64,000 nt of DNA from Ruegeria faecimaris. GTDB taxonomy: Bacteria; Pseudomonadota; Alphaproteobacteria; Rhodobacterales; Rhodobacteraceae. The notes beneath the pieces were generated by a model. It saw only the letters and a list, made by a program, of their open reading frames with translations, did not search any database and had not been told where the DNA came from. The translations under genes and the position numbers were made by a program. Shown one piece after another: positions 26,511 to 36,202 of the stretch. Position 1 is the first letter of the stretch. Every line of letters begins with the position of its first letter. Location: the NCBI RefSeq assembly GCF_900182615.1, contig NZ_FXTE01000013.1:36190-100189 (forward strand). Reading direction: 5' to 3'.

Positions 26511-27140
26511 TCAAGGCCGACTGCGTGGCGGGCGGCTTTTGTAGACGGGCAGTTTCCAGCCGAACAGCAGCGATCCTGCCCGCAATGCCCAGCAGATCAG
26601 GGCGCAGGCGGCAAGCACGGTCAGCTCCTCGAACCCCATCCGTTTGGCAATAACGGCCGCTACCGAGCCTGCAAGGGCGCAAGACACATAAAGCTCACCC
26701 TGTTTCAGCACCAGCGGAACCTCGTTGCAGACCACGTCCCGCATCAGGCCGCCAAAGCATCCGGTGGTGACACCCATCAATACCACGATCGTGCCGGATT
26801 GGTCCAAGGATAATGCGACGCCCGTGCCGGCAGCTACTGCAATGGACAGGGCGAAACTGTCCAACCAAACCAGCCAGTTATATCGGCTTTCGACCAGATG
26901 GGCTGTAAAGAACACAAGCACCGCCGCACTGCAGGCCATCAGGACATAGCTGGGCTGGCCAACCCAGAACACCGGATTCCGATCCAACAGCAGGTCACGC
27001 ACCGTGCCGCCGCCAACGGCGGTCAGGCAGGCGATAAAGGCAAACCCTACAAGATCAAGCTGCGCGCGACTGGCGACCAATGCGCCAGTCAGCGCAAAAA
27101 CCAGAACCGAGGCATAATCGAGCAGGTCCAAACCGCTCAT
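26511..27140 (-). CDS. Trimeric intracellular cation channel (TRIC) family protein
   Basis: 209 aa with seven predicted helices, two tandem three-helix repeats plus one. The first repeat holds [18 protein letters not shown] and the second [16 protein letters not shown], the paired G-G-x-x-R-D signature of UPF0126/TRIC proteins, which form homotrimeric cation channels. Physiological role in bacteria is unclear. Translationally coupled to rnhA (ATGA). Last gene of a reverse-strand operon starting at ispH. Confidence 0.87.
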   Translation of the reverse strand: MSGLDLLDYASVLVFALTGALVASRAQLDLVGFAFIACLTAVGGGTVRDLLLDRNPVFWVGQPSYVLMACSAAVLVFFTAHLVESRYNWLVWLDSFALSIAVAAGTGVALSLDQSGTIVVLMGVTTGCFGGLMRDVVCNEVPLVLKQGELYVSCALAGSVAAVIAKRMGFEELTVLAACALICWALRAGSLLFGWKLPVYKSRPPRSRP

Positions 27141-27604
27141 GTCTGTGCCTTCTTTGGTTTGAATGGGGCCATGCCTGCGCGGGCAAGTTCATCGGCCTTT
27201 TCGTTTTCCGGGTGACCCGCATGGCCCTTGACCCATTCCCAAGTCACATCATGGCGCATCTGCGCCTCATCCAGCCGTTGCCACAGATCGACATTCTTAA
27301 CCGGCTTCTTGTTCGAGGTCTTCCAGCCATTCTTTTTCCAGCCGAAGATCCAACCGGTGACGCCGTTTTTCACATAGGCGCTGTCAGTGATTACGGTGAT
27401 TTTAGAGGCACGTTCAAGCGTTTCAAGCGCGCTGATCGCGGCCAGCAGTTCCATTCGGTTGTTGGTGGTTTCAGCTTCGCCGCCGCTCAGTTCACGCTGT
27501 TTCAGGACGGTGTCGCCTTCCATTGCACGCAGCAACACGCCCCAGCCACCCGGGCCTGGATTGCCGGAACAAGCACCGTCAGTATAGGCAAACAGTTCAG
27601 GCAT
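27137..27604 (-). CDS. rnhA: Ribonuclease HI
   Basis: 155 aa. Degrades RNA in RNA-DNA hybrids with two metal ions. Catalytic carboxylates in order: D in [17 protein letters not shown] in [11 protein letters not shown] in [10 protein letters not shown], and the C-terminal D in [11 protein letters not shown]; the H of [11 protein letters not shown] completes the site. The ATG at 27604 is within the end of the methyltransferase gene (8-bp overlap). The upstream extension of the frame has no similarity. Confidence 0.95.
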   Translation of the reverse strand: MPELFAYTDGACSGNPGPGGWGVLLRAMEGDTVLKQRELSGGEAETTNNRMELLAAISALETLERASKITVITDSAYVKNGVTGWIFGWKKNGWKTSNKKPVKNVDLWQRLDEAQMRHDVTWEWVKGHAGHPENEKADELARAGMAPFKPKKAQT

Positions 27605-28181
27605 GGGCCAGCACCAGAATGAAGCCATCGTAAGAACCCGCCAGACCTTCGCCGATCCCGGTCCTAATCCCGTCGATGGTAAAGCCGGCATCTGCCAGGG
27701 CCTCCTCGATCTCTGTCTGCGAGAAGTAGCTATAATAGCGATCCAGATGATCGCGATGTTCGCCCGTGCCCAGTTTGAGGCCCAGGAAAAAAACGCCCTG
27801 CGGTTTCAGCGCCCGGTGGATGGCCGCCAAATGGCGTGGGAAATCCTTGCGAGGCGCGTGCAGCAGCGAGAAGCTGGCGTAGATGCCGTCATATGCGGCC
27901 ACTTCGGTCACGTCGTCGAAAGTACCCAGATGCGCGTCCACGCCATTGGCGCGCGCATAGTCAACAAAAGCGGGCGTCGCATCCAGCGCATGCACGCTCA
28001 GGCCCTGGCGTAGAAAGAACGCGCTGTCTGACCCGGGGCCCGAGCCCAGATCCAACACATGCCCCTTACCGACGGCATCGGCAAATTCCTGACGCGATGT
28101 CAGCTGCTCCGGTGGTAGAGGAACCTTGAGGTATTCGGCCACGTTGTTGGTATAGGCGTTGATAGTTTTGGGATCGCTCAC
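27597..28181 (-). CDS. SAM-dependent class I methyltransferase
   Basis: 194 aa from a GTG at 28181 that shares GTGA with the stop of the DUF3429 gene. Motif I is [13 protein letters not shown] (residues about 41-53), followed by [18 protein letters not shown], and motif IV/V as [19 protein letters not shown] and [14 protein letters not shown]. The last part [19 protein letters not shown] is usual in the Methyltransf_11/25 group. Substrate unknown. Middle gene of the ispH operon. Confidence 0.8.
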   Translation of the reverse strand: MSDPKTINAYTNNVAEYLKVPLPPEQLTSRQEFADAVGKGHVLDLGSGPGSDSAFFLRQGLSVHALDATPAFVDYARANGVDAHLGTFDDVTEVAAYDGIYASFSLLHAPRKDFPRHLAAIHRALKPQGVFFLGLKLGTGEHRDHLDRYYSYFSQTEIEEALADAGFTIDGIRTGIGEGLAGSYDGFILVLAHA

Positions 28182-28630
28182 AGATAGACTCCGACGGCAA
28201 GGCAGGCCAATACGACTGCGGTCAGCAAAATGCGCAACCGCATCCACCAGACCGGTGTAAGCCGCCAATACGAAAAGATGGCATCCAACATCAGTAGCCC
28301 GCCAAACCCCCACATCAGATTTGTGCCAGTGCTGACAGGCCCGCTGCCGGTTTTGAGAAAGGCCCACAGGGCGGGTAATGTGGACAGCGCATAACAGGTC
28401 GCGGCCTTGCTGCCAGAGGTTTTACTGGAAAACCCCCACAGCACGCCGGACATAAAGCTGAGGATGATCGCCCCATAATACAACTGGATATACGGACCGA
28501 CAAAACGTGCGCCCAGCGCCTGTCGGCCCCAGTCGTTCAGATCGCCGTTCAGATAGGTCAGCGCGCCCCAGATGAAGGGGATCAGCCCGGCCAACCCCAG
28601 AAACAGCGGCGCCCTTGGTATGCCGCTCAT
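28178..28630 (-). CDS. DUF3429 membrane protein
   Basis: 150 aa with four to five transmembrane helices ([58 protein letters not shown], and a terminal helix). The [15 protein letters not shown] segment is the core of DUF3429. No biochemical role is known. Overlaps ispH by 4 bp upstream and the methyltransferase by 4 bp downstream. Confidence 0.8.
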   Translation of the reverse strand: MSGIPRAPLFLGLAGLIPFIWGALTYLNGDLNDWGRQALGARFVGPYIQLYYGAIILSFMSGVLWGFSSKTSGSKAATCYALSTLPALWAFLKTGSGPVSTGTNLMWGFGGLLMLDAIFSYWRLTPVWWMRLRILLTAVVLACLAVGVYL

Positions 28631-29577
28631 GCGGGTTGGCGCAGGACGCGCGGGACTTTGAATTCGACATTCTCGGTCGCTGTTTCAACCATTTCGACCG
28701 TCACATCGTAATGCTGCCTGAACGCATCGATAACTTCGTTGATCAGAACCTCGGGGGCAGAAGCGCCTGCTGTCAGAGCGATCGAAGAGATACCTTCGAG
28801 TGCGCGCCAGTCGATGTCGGTCGCGCGCTGCACCAGTTGGGCATAGCTGCATCCAGCGCGTGCCGCGACCTCGACCAAACGGCGTGAGTTAGATGAATTC
28901 GGCGCCCCCACAACCAACAGGGCATCGGACTTCCGGGCCACAACCTTGACTGCTTCTTGCCGGTTGGTTGTAGCGTAACAGATATCTTCTTTGTGAGGGC
29001 CGACGATAGATGGAAATCGGGTCTGAAGCGCTGCAATGATATCCTTTGTATCGTCAACCGACAGGGTCGTCTGAGTGACAAAGGCCAGTTTGTCAGGGTC
29101 GCGGACCTGGACGTCTGCGACGTCTGCAACGGTTTCGACCAGCAAAACCTCTCCTTCCGGTAGCTGTCCCATCGTTCCGATAGTTTCGGGATGGCCCTTA
29201 TGTCCGATCATGATCATCTGCAGCCCGGCTTCGGCGTGGCGCTGTGCTTCGACATGGACTTTGGAGACCAGCGGGCAGGTGGCGTCGACATAGACCATCT
29301 GGCGCTGCGCCGCCGTCGCGGGTATCGATTTGGGAACCCCGTGCGCCGAGAATATTACCGGGCGATCGTCGGGGCAGTCTTCCAGTTCATCGACAAAGAT
29401 CGCACCTTTGGCGCGCAATCCATCGACCACGAATTTGTTATGGACAATCTCGTGCCGAACATAGACCGGGGCGCCCCATTTCTGCAGCGCCATCTCGACA
29501 ATCTTTATGGCCCTGTCGACACCAGCACAGAACCCGCGCGGGGCGGCAAGATAGAGGGTCAGGGGGGGCTTGGTCAT
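28627..29577 (-). CDS. ispH: 4-hydroxy-3-methylbut-2-enyl diphosphate reductase IspH/LytB
   Basis: 316 aa, last step of the MEP isoprenoid pathway, giving IPP and DMAPP. The three iron-sulfur ligands are seen in [23 protein letters not shown] and [10 protein letters not shown], and the substrate-binding ATNRQEAVK and SNSRRL segments are intact. ATG preceded by AAGGAG. First gene of the operon ispH-DUF3429-methyltransferase-rnhA-TRIC, insulated from upstream transcription by the terminator at 29705-29734. Confidence 0.96.
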   Translation of the reverse strand: MTKPPLTLYLAAPRGFCAGVDRAIKIVEMALQKWGAPVYVRHEIVHNKFVVDGLRAKGAIFVDELEDCPDDRPVIFSAHGVPKSIPATAAQRQMVYVDATCPLVSKVHVEAQRHAEAGLQMIMIGHKGHPETIGTMGQLPEGEVLLVETVADVADVQVRDPDKLAFVTQTTLSVDDTKDIIAALQTRFPSIVGPHKEDICYATTNRQEAVKVVARKSDALLVVGAPNSSNSRRLVEVAARAGCSYAQLVQRATDIDWRALEGISSIALTAGASAPEVLINEVIDAFRQHYDVTVEMVETATENVEFKVPRVLRQPA

Positions 29578-29704
29578 GTCGCGTTCTCCTTACCGACACA
29601 GGTAAGTCTTTTCACGGCCATGGTCCAGTCAGGACAATGTCATTGATCCGACATGGTTCAATGCTAGCCAATAGGTGTTTTCAGCACCTGATCTTTGTTT
29701 AAAA

Positions 29705-29734
29705 AGCGCGGCCAGGGTTTCCCCTGACCGCGCT
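29705..29734 (-). terminator. Rho-independent terminator of the NYN-domain gene
   Basis: Stem AGCGCGG-C-CAGGG (29705-29717) with CCCTG-A-CCGCGCT (29722-29734), one C-A mismatch, loop 4 nt; on the reverse strand it is followed by a T-run (complement of AAAA at 29701-29704 and further TTTAAAC). TATTTT lies on the other side, so it may work both ways. Confidence 0.8.
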
Positions 29735-29768
29735 TATTTTCAACCGAGTTTGCTTTGGGGCCAGGTTA

Positions 29769-30338
29769 TTACCCGCCTGCGGCAACGGTGCGCGGTTCCA
29801 TCGGCATTTCGCGCGGCGGGCGACCGATCACGTCGCGGAGATCTTCCAGCTCGATGAAGTTGTCGGCCTGGCGGCGCAATTCGTCCGAGATCATGGGTGG
29901 CTGGCTGCGGATGGTCGACACCACAGAAACGCGTACCCCCTGACGTTGCAGGCTTGCAATCAGCGGGCGGAAATCCCCATCGCCGGAAAACAGCACGATA
30001 TGGTCTACACGTGGTGCAAGCTCCATGGCATCGACGGTCAGTTCGATATCCATGTTACCTTTGACTTTCCGACGCCCCATGCTGTCGGTGTATTCTTTTG
30101 CCGGTTTCGTAACCATGGTGAAGCCATTGTAATGCAGCCAATCAACCAGTGGACGGATGGGCGAATACTCGTCATTTTCAAGTAGCGCTGTGTAATAGAA
30201 AGCTCTGAGCATCTTACCGCGGCGCATGAATTCCTGGCGCAGCAGTTTATAGTCAATGTCAAACCCCAGTGCTTTTGCGGCTGCATAAAGATTCGAGCCG
30301 TCGATGAACAGCGCTAGCCGTTCGTCTTTATAAAACAT
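29769..30338 (-). CDS. NYN-domain (LabA/DUF88-type) protein
   Basis: 189 aa. PIN-like nuclease fold: first acidic residue in LALFIDGSNLYAAAKALG, then GNMDIELTVDAMELA, and HIVLFSGDGDFRPLIASLQRQG, the conserved Asp set of NYN domains thought to bind metal and cut RNA. C-terminal part ELRRQADNFIELEDLRDVIGR matches the LabA group. Strong AAGGA site before the ATG at 30338; the longer frame upstream is not supported. A monocistronic gene, divergent to folK over 140 bp. Confidence 0.83.
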   Translation of the reverse strand: MFYKDERLALFIDGSNLYAAAKALGFDIDYKLLRQEFMRRGKMLRAFYYTALLENDEYSPIRPLVDWLHYNGFTMVTKPAKEYTDSMGRRKVKGNMDIELTVDAMELAPRVDHIVLFSGDGDFRPLIASLQRQGVRVSVVSTIRSQPPMISDELRRQADNFIELEDLRDVIGRPPREMPMEPRTVAAGG

Positions 30339-30478
30339 AAATAGATCCTTCCGGTACAAATCAGCGCGCTGCGTGTTACGTGAGTGAGGCTTGGGAAAAT
30401 ACAGCGCATTGATATCCCCATAATTAGGGGTTTTATGGTGTATCGCAAGTATGCAATTCGCCGAATATAGGGAGTAGG

Positions 30479-31048
30479 ATGCGCAAAACCACCTCAAAAG
30501 CAGTGCTTGCCCTCGGCGCAAATCTCAAAGTGAGAGGTTTTGAGCCCCATCTGACGCTACGGCATGCCATTGACGCGATTTTGCGCCAGGGGCTGTTGAT
30601 TCGGGCTGAAAGCCGCTTTTATGCGACCCCTTGTTTTCCTGAGGGCGCGGGCCCGGACTATGTGAATGCGGCCGTGTTGATCGAGACTGAAAGGTCACCC
30701 TTTGAGTTGCTGCAGATATTGCATGGAATTGAACATGATTACGGGCGTGAGAGGATTCAGCGCTGGGGAATGCGGACGTTGGATCTGGACCTGGTCTGTT
30801 ACGATGATCTGGTTCTGCCCGACCGCGAGGTTTTTCAAAGCTGGTTATCTCTGCCACCCGAAGATCAGAAACAGCAGGCGCCGGATCAGTTGATCCTGCC
30901 GCACCCAAGGGTACAGGATCGTGCGTTTGTGCTTGTTCCCATGGCGGATGTTGCCCCGAACTGGCGGCATCCGATACTGGACCAGACCGTCATGGAAATG
31001 CTTGCGGGGCTTCCTTCGGACGATATTGCGGCAGTTACCCCGTTATGA
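30479..31048 (+). CDS. folK: 2-amino-4-hydroxy-6-hydroxymethyldihydropteridine diphosphokinase
   Basis: 189 aa. ATP pyrophosphoryl transfer to the pterin in folate synthesis. ALGANLKVRG replaces the usual ALGSN, and the signature RWGMRTLDLDLVCYDDLVL is intact with the two Asp that bind Mg2+, followed by LPHPRVQDRAFVLVPMADVAP. Good GGAG before the ATG. Length is slightly above the usual 160 because of an insert around residues 120-138 (SWLSLPPEDQKQQAPDQ). Confidence 0.92.
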   Translation: MRKTTSKAVLALGANLKVRGFEPHLTLRHAIDAILRQGLLIRAESRFYATPCFPEGAGPDYVNAAVLIETERSPFELLQILHGIEHDYGRERIQRWGMRTLDLDLVCYDDLVLPDREVFQSWLSLPPEDQKQQAPDQLILPHPRVQDRAFVLVPMADVAPNWRHPILDQTVMEMLAGLPSDDIAAVTPL

Positions 31049-31073
31049 TTGGTGCATTTGCAGCATTTCCTGC

Positions 31074-31102
31074 TTGTCAAGGCAGGGATTCGCCCTTAGA
31101 TA
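31074..31102 (+). promoter_or_regulatory. Probable promoter of rpoZ
   Basis: TTGTCA (31074-31079), 17-bp spacer, TAGATA (31097-31102); 40 bp before the rpoZ ATG. Five of six -35 bases match consensus; the -10 is moderate. Confidence 0.4.
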
Positions 31103-31142
31103 AACCTCTTCCTGACATGGATTCAGTAACGGAGAGCGCCCC

Positions 31143-31496
31143 ATGGCCCGCGTGACGGTTGAAGATTGCGTAGACAAGGTCCCGAACCGGTTTGAACTGG
31201 TGATGCTTGCCGCCCATCGTGCGCGCGAGATTTCCGCCGGTGGTCCGATCACCGTTGACCGTGACAACGACAAAAACCCGGTTGTTTCTCTGCGTGAGAT
31301 CGCTGACGAGACTCAAAGCGCTGATGAGCTGCGCGAGCGGCTGATTGAGGCCAACCAGACCCAAATCGAGGTCGACGAGCCTGAAGAAGACCAGATGGCG
31401 CTGCTGATGGGTGCGGAAACAGACAAGCCTGCGGATGACGACATGTCCGAAGAAAAGCTGCTGCGCGCTCTGATGGAGGCTCAAGGCCAGGGGTAA
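31143..31496 (+). CDS. rpoZ: RNA polymerase omega subunit
   Basis: 117 aa. [31 protein letters not shown] is the conserved omega core that clamps the beta' C-terminus; [12 protein letters not shown] follows. The acidic C-terminal tail (from about residue 70) is longer than in E. coli, as usual in alphaproteobacteria. Omega also forms part of the ppGpp-binding site in RNA polymerase of proteobacteria, and rsh lies 26 bp downstream in the same operon. Confidence 0.95.
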   Translation: MARVTVEDCVDKVPNRFELVMLAAHRAREISAGGPITVDRDNDKNPVVSLREIADETQSADELRERLIEANQTQIEVDEPEEDQMALLMGAETDKPADDDMSEEKLLRALMEAQGQG

Positions 31497-31522
31497 TCCC
31501 CACAAATGAAGGTGCGGACCGG

Positions 31523-33655
31523 ATGATTTCTGCTGAAGACCTGATTGCGCTGGTCCGCAACTACAATCCAAAAACGAATGCAGACCGCATTGCCAAGGCG
31601 TATGAGTTCGGCAAGCAGATGCATGATGGGCAGTTCCGCCATTCTGGCGAGCCCTATTTCACCCACCCCGTTGCCGTTGCCGCCATCCTGACCGAACAGC
31701 GTCTGGATGATGCGACTATTATCACGGCGCTACTGCACGATACGATCGAAGACACCAAGGCCAATTACGGCAAAGTGTCTGAGCTGTTTGGCGAAGAAGT
31801 CGCCAAGCTGGTTGATGGGGTCACCAAACTGACAAACCTTCAGCTGTCCAGCCGCGAAACCAAACAGGCCGAGAACTTCCGCAAGCTGTTCATGGCGATG
31901 TCCAAGGATTTGCGGGTCATTCTGGTTAAGCTCGCAGACCGTCTGCACAATATGCGCACAATCAAGGCGATGCGGCCCGAAAAGCAGATCGTCAAAGCGC
32001 GCGAGACGATGGATATCTACGCGCCGCTCGCAGGCCGTATGGGTATGCAATGGATGCGGGAAGAGCTGGAAGACCTCGCTTTCCGCGTTCTCAACTCTGA
32101 AGGCCGCCAGTCCATCATCCGCCGCTTCATCACGCTGCAGCGCGAAACGGGTGACGTGATCCACCGGATCACCGGCGACATGCGGCACGAACTTGAAAAG
32201 GCCGGGATTGAAGCCGAGGTTTTTGGCCGTGCCAAGAAACCCTATTCGATTTGGCGTAAAATGCAGGAAAAGGACCAGGGGTTCTCGCGTCTGTCCGACA
32301 TTTACGGGTTCCGCATCATTACGCAAAGCGAAGAAGACTGCTATCGAACCCTTGGAGCGATCCACCAGCGTTGGCGCGCCGTACCGGGGCGGTTCAAGGA
32401 TTATATCAGTCAGCCGAAATCGAACGGTTATCGGTCGATCCACACCACCGTTTCAGGCCGTGACGGCAAGCGGGTCGAGGTTCAGATCCGCACCCGTCAG
32501 ATGCATGATGTCGCCGAAACCGGCGTGGCCGCGCACTGGTCCTATCGGGATGGCGTGCGTTCGGAAAACCCCTTTGCCGTCGACCCGGCTAAGTGGATCG
32601 CCAACCTGACTGAACAATTCGACAGCGAAGAGGATCACGAGGATTTCCTCGAGGCAGTCAAGCTCGAGATGTATTCGGACCAGGTCTTTTGTTTCACGCC
32701 TAAGGGGGACGTGGTGAAACTGCCGCGTGGTGCGACGCCGATTGACTTTGCCTATGCCATCCACACGCGCATCGGGCACGCCTGTGTAGGGGCCAAGGTT
32801 GATGGTATTCGCGTGCCACTTTGGACCCGGATCAAAAACGGTCAGTCGGTGGATATCATAACAGCTGACGGTCAGACTCCCCAAGTCACGTGGTTGGAAA
32901 TTGCCGTCACCGGCAAAGCCCGTACAGCCATTCGTCGCGCCCTGCGCGAGGTTGACCGAGAGCGGTTCATCAAGCTGGGCAAAGAACTCGCGCGATCGGG
33001 ATTTGAACATGTCGGGCGCAAAGCGACCGACAAGGCGCTGGACACTGCTGCCAAGCATCTGCGCCTGAAAGACCGGCATGAGCTGCTGGCGCGCCTGGGC
33101 AGTGCAGAACTAACTGCCCATGATGTGGTCAGCGCCGTCTACCCGGAACTGACGCAAGATGATGGTGATGCCATTCCGATGCGCCGGGCCGTGATCGGTC
33201 TTGAGCCGGGGCAGAAGTTTGACCGCGCCCCTTGCTGCCAGCCATTGCCGGGTGAACGGATCGTCGGGATCACTTATCGCGGCAAAGGTGTTGTCGTGCA
33301 TGCAATCGACTGTGATCGCCTGAGCGAATACGAGAGTGAGCCCAAACGCTGGGTCGATCTGCACTGGCACTCGGGAACTCACCCGGCTGTTTACGGGGCA
33401 ACGATTGATGTTACGATTGGCAATGACGCAGGTGTGCTGGGTCGCATTTGTACATTGATCGGCGAGAAAAAGGCCAATATCTCGAACCTAGAATTTGTGG
33501 ATCGCAAACCGGATTTTTACCGCCTGCTGGTCAACGTAGAGCTGCGCGACCTTGAGCAGTTGCATTCGTTGATGTTGATGCTTGAGGCCGAAAGCGATGT
33601 TGCAGCGGTTGAACGTTTCAGAGACAGAGCTAAATCCGCAGTTGCGGCTGGCTGA
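31523..33655 (+). CDS. Bifunctional (p)ppGpp synthetase/hydrolase RSH
   Basis: 710 aa long RSH protein. HD hydrolase domain at about 25-180 with H72-D73 in LLHDTIEDT; synthetase domain at about 240-350 with RLSDIYGFRII and ISQPKSNGYRSIHTTV; TGS domain at about 385-450 (VFCFTPKGDVVKLPRGATPIDFAYAIHTRIGH); conserved cysteine region (DRAPCCQPLPGERIVG); C-terminal ACT domain at about 635-705. The intact HD and synthetase motifs mean both activities are expected, as in the single RSH of most alphaproteobacteria. It controls growth and starvation responses. Confidence 0.95.
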   Translation: MISAEDLIALVRNYNPKTNADRIAKAYEFGKQMHDGQFRHSGEPYFTHPVAVAAILTEQRLDDATIITALLHDTIEDTKANYGKVSELFGEEVAKLVDGVTKLTNLQLSSRETKQAENFRKLFMAMSKDLRVILVKLADRLHNMRTIKAMRPEKQIVKARETMDIYAPLAGRMGMQWMREELEDLAFRVLNSEGRQSIIRRFITLQRETGDVIHRITGDMRHELEKAGIEAEVFGRAKKPYSIWRKMQEKDQGFSRLSDIYGFRIITQSEEDCYRTLGAIHQRWRAVPGRFKDYISQPKSNGYRSIHTTVSGRDGKRVEVQIRTRQMHDVAETGVAAHWSYRDGVRSENPFAVDPAKWIANLTEQFDSEEDHEDFLEAVKLEMYSDQVFCFTPKGDVVKLPRGATPIDFAYAIHTRIGHACVGAKVDGIRVPLWTRIKNGQSVDIITADGQTPQVTWLEIAVTGKARTAIRRALREVDRERFIKLGKELARSGFEHVGRKATDKALDTAAKHLRLKDRHELLARLGSAELTAHDVVSAVYPELTQDDGDAIPMRRAVIGLEPGQKFDRAPCCQPLPGERIVGITYRGKGVVVHAIDCDRLSEYESEPKRWVDLHWHSGTHPAVYGATIDVTIGNDAGVLGRICTLIGEKKANISNLEFVDRKPDFYRLLVNVELRDLEQLHSLMLMLEAESDVAAVERFRDRAKSAVAAG

Positions 33656-33671
33656 GAAGGGGTGATCAGGA

Positions 33672-34370
33672 GTGGTATTCAAGCGCCGAGATCGACGCTC
33701 GCCTGTCCAGATCGCATCGGAATTCGTCTATCCTCGTGGTGGCTGGACCCGGGCCTTTCACTATGTGAAACACCGCGTCCGGCGATTGCCGGATTCACCT
33801 GAACGCATCGCCCGCGGGGTAGGGTTTGGAGTGTTTGCGGCCTTTACACCTTTTTACGGGCTGCATTTTGGCATTGCCGCCCTGGCTGCGCGATTGTTCA
33901 ACGGCAATATGCTGGCTGCACTCAGCGGTACGTTTTTCGGAAACCCTTTGACCTATGTGCCCATCGGGGTGGTTTGCCTTCAGACCGGGCATTTCCTGTT
34001 GGGCACCGAGTTTGAAGAGGGCGACACCCATGGGCTTATGGGGAAGTTTGCCAATGCGATCGGTGATCTCAAAGACAACCTGATTGCAGTATTCACTGAC
34101 CGGGTAGCTGACTGGCACGGGCTGGGAATTTTCTACGACGAGGTTTTCTTTCCGTACCTGATTGGCGGCATTCTTCCCGGATTGCTGGCTGGGGTGGTTT
34201 GCTACTATCTCAGCCTGCCGCTGGTCCACACCTATCAGCAACGGCGTCGCGACAGGATCAAAAAGAAGTTTGAAGAAATCAAACGTCTGGCTGAATCCGA
34301 GGCTGCCGTTCCAGAGTCAAACCAACTAGGCTCGAGCCAGGATTTGGGAAAGGAATCAAAGGATGTCTGA
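33672..34370 (+). CDS. DUF2062 membrane protein
   Basis: 232 aa from a GTG preceded by GATCAGGAG. After a basic N-terminus come hydrophobic segments in the DUF2062 arrangement: GVGFGVFAAFTPFYGLHFGIAALAARLFNGNMLAALSGTFFGNPLTYVPIG, then a later helix pair (YLIGGILPGLLAGVVCYYLSLPL). The tail is charged. Function is unknown. It sits between rsh and pdxJ and overlaps pdxJ by 8 bp. Confidence 0.8.
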   Translation: MVFKRRDRRSPVQIASEFVYPRGGWTRAFHYVKHRVRRLPDSPERIARGVGFGVFAAFTPFYGLHFGIAALAARLFNGNMLAALSGTFFGNPLTYVPIGVVCLQTGHFLLGTEFEEGDTHGLMGKFANAIGDLKDNLIAVFTDRVADWHGLGIFYDEVFFPYLIGGILPGLLAGVVCYYLSLPLVHTYQQRRRDRIKKKFEEIKRLAESEAAVPESNQLGSSQDLGKESKDV

Positions 34371-35109
34371 GAACCGTTTGCGTCTCGGTGTGAATATCGA
34401 CCATGTGGCCACAGTGCGGAATGCACGTGGTGGGGTCTATCCCGACCCTTTGCGCGCGGCCACGCTGGCCGAGCAGGCCGGTGCAGATGGCATTACTGCC
34501 CATCTGCGCGAAGATCGCAGGCATATTTCGGACGCAGATATTGACGGGTTGATGGAGGTTCTTTCGGTACCTCTGAATTTTGAAATGGCAGCCACGCCCG
34601 AGATGCAACAAATCGCTTTGCGCCATAAGCCGCACGCGGTCTGCATCGTCCCCGAAAAGCGCGAGGAACGGACCACCGAAGGCGGGCTGGAAGTCGCGCG
34701 CGAAGAAAACAAACTGGCCCATTTCATTGCACCTTTGCGTGATGCGGGCTGTCGCGTGTCGATCTTTATCGCCGCCGACCGTCGCCAGATCGAGGCCGCG
34801 CATCGCATCGGCGCCGAAGTGATCGAACTGCACACAGGCGCCTATTGTGACGCCCATGCCGAAGGCAAACTGGATGAGGCAGCGCAAGAGCTGGAAGGCC
34901 TGCGCGACATGTCCGCCTTTGCCCATTCGCTTGGCCTCGAAGTGCATGCCGGACATGGTCTGACATACGACACGGTCAAACCTGTCGCTGCTTTTCCCGA
35001 GGTGCGCGAGTTGAACATTGGTCACTTTCTGATTGGCGAATCGATCTTTTTGGGCATGACCCCCGCCATTCAGGAAATGCGCCGCCTGATGGATGAGGCG
35101 CGGGGATGA
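34363..35109 (+). CDS. pdxJ: Pyridoxine 5'-phosphate synthase
   Basis: 248-aa TIM barrel that condenses 1-deoxyxylulose 5-phosphate with 3-amino-2-oxopropyl phosphate to give PNP. Signatures: LGVNIDHVATVRNARGG, ITAHLREDRRHI, IELHTGAYCDA, LEVHAGHGLTYDTV and ELNIGHFLIGESIFLG. AAAGGA before the ATG. Part of the rpoZ-recO block; overlaps the following LysE gene by 4 bp. Confidence 0.96.
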   Translation: MSENRLRLGVNIDHVATVRNARGGVYPDPLRAATLAEQAGADGITAHLREDRRHISDADIDGLMEVLSVPLNFEMAATPEMQQIALRHKPHAVCIVPEKREERTTEGGLEVAREENKLAHFIAPLRDAGCRVSIFIAADRRQIEAAHRIGAEVIELHTGAYCDAHAEGKLDEAAQELEGLRDMSAFAHSLGLEVHAGHGLTYDTVKPVAAFPEVRELNIGHFLIGESIFLGMTPAIQEMRRLMDEARG

Positions 35110-35729
35110 TAACCTCGGGTTTCATAGCAATCTGGATCGCCTGGTTGATGGCCGGAGGCTCACCCGGTCCGGCAACCATGGGCATCGCCGGAACTGCAAT
35201 GAACGAAGGCCGCCGCGCCGGTCTGGTCTTTGCACTGGGCATCTGTGCTGGGTCCGCTGCCTGGGGCATCGCCGCCGCGCTGGGCCTGTCGGCGATCATG
35301 CTGGCCAATGTCTGGGTGTTCGAAATGATCCGCTATGTCGGTGTAGCCTATCTGGGCTGGCTGGCGCTCAAGGCCCTGAAACGGGCGCTGTCGTCGGATG
35401 AGATGGCGTTGGGCAACCCGGTCACCGGCTCGCTACGCGCCATCTTTGCCAAAGGCGCGGCGATCCACCTGACCAACCCCAAGGCGATCCTCAGCTGGGG
35501 CTCGATCTACGCTATCGTTGCCCCGAATGACGCCAGCTTGCCGATGCTGCTTGGCTATTTCGGCCTACTTTACGCGGGCTCGCTTCTCATTTTCATCAGC
35601 TATGCATTCCTGTTCTCTTCCGAACGCACAGTCCGCGCCTACCGCCGCGCCCGCCGCTGGTTCGATTTTGCCTTTGCCGGGTTCTTTGGGGTGGCAAGTT
35701 ACAAGATTTTGACGGTGCGGTTGTCATGA
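35106..35729 (+). CDS. LysE/RhtB-family amino acid exporter
   Basis: 207 aa with six helices. N-terminal [18 protein letters not shown] corresponds to the SPGP motif of LysE, and [17 protein letters not shown] to the second family motif; [21 protein letters not shown] to the third. Exports amino acids or derivatives; substrate unknown. It is embedded between pdxJ and acpS with 4-bp overlaps at both ends, an insertion into an otherwise conserved biosynthetic block. Confidence 0.85.
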   Translation: MITSGFIAIWIAWLMAGGSPGPATMGIAGTAMNEGRRAGLVFALGICAGSAAWGIAAALGLSAIMLANVWVFEMIRYVGVAYLGWLALKALKRALSSDEMALGNPVTGSLRAIFAKGAAIHLTNPKAILSWGSIYAIVAPNDASLPMLLGYFGLLYAGSLLIFISYAFLFSSERTVRAYRRARRWFDFAFAGFFGVASYKILTVRLS

Positions 35730-36145
35730 TCCTAGGCATCGGCACAGACCTCGCAAACATAGACCGCATTCAGGGCACGCTCGACAGGTTTGGTGACCGA
35801 TTCCGTAACCGCGTTTTTACCGACACTGAACAACGCAAGGCCGAACGCCGCGCCGACACAGCAGGCACATACGCCAAGCGCTGGGCCGCGAAAGAGGCGT
35901 GCTCCAAGGCGCTGGGCACCGGGCTTCGTATGGGGATTTCCTGGAAGGACATGGCTGTCACCAACCTTAAAACCGGCCAGCCAGTGATGCATGTGACCGG
36001 TTGGGCGGCGGAACGGCTCAACGATATGACCCCCGAGGGTCATGCGGCGATCATCCACGTCACCCTAACCGATGACCACCCCTGGGCGCAGGCCTTCGTG
36101 GTGATCGAGGCGCGCCCAATTCGCGAACGCAGCGCTCTGTCTTGA
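35726..36145 (+). CDS. acpS: Holo-[acyl-carrier-protein] synthase
   Basis: 139 aa. Transfers 4'-phosphopantetheine from CoA to ACP. Motifs [14 protein letters not shown] (Mg2+-binding Asp8) and [16 protein letters not shown] (Glu), typical of trimeric AcpS. ATG overlaps the stop of the LysE gene (ATGA). Followed by 57 bp and lepB. Confidence 0.94.
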   Translation: MILGIGTDLANIDRIQGTLDRFGDRFRNRVFTDTEQRKAERRADTAGTYAKRWAAKEACSKALGTGLRMGISWKDMAVTNLKTGQPVMHVTGWAAERLNDMTPEGHAAIIHVTLTDDHPWAQAFVVIEARPIRERSALS

Positions 36146-36202
36146 CTAACCCCGCCGCGCCGCGCATGTAGCACCCCAACAAACCAAGGACCGGAGAGCA
36201 GT

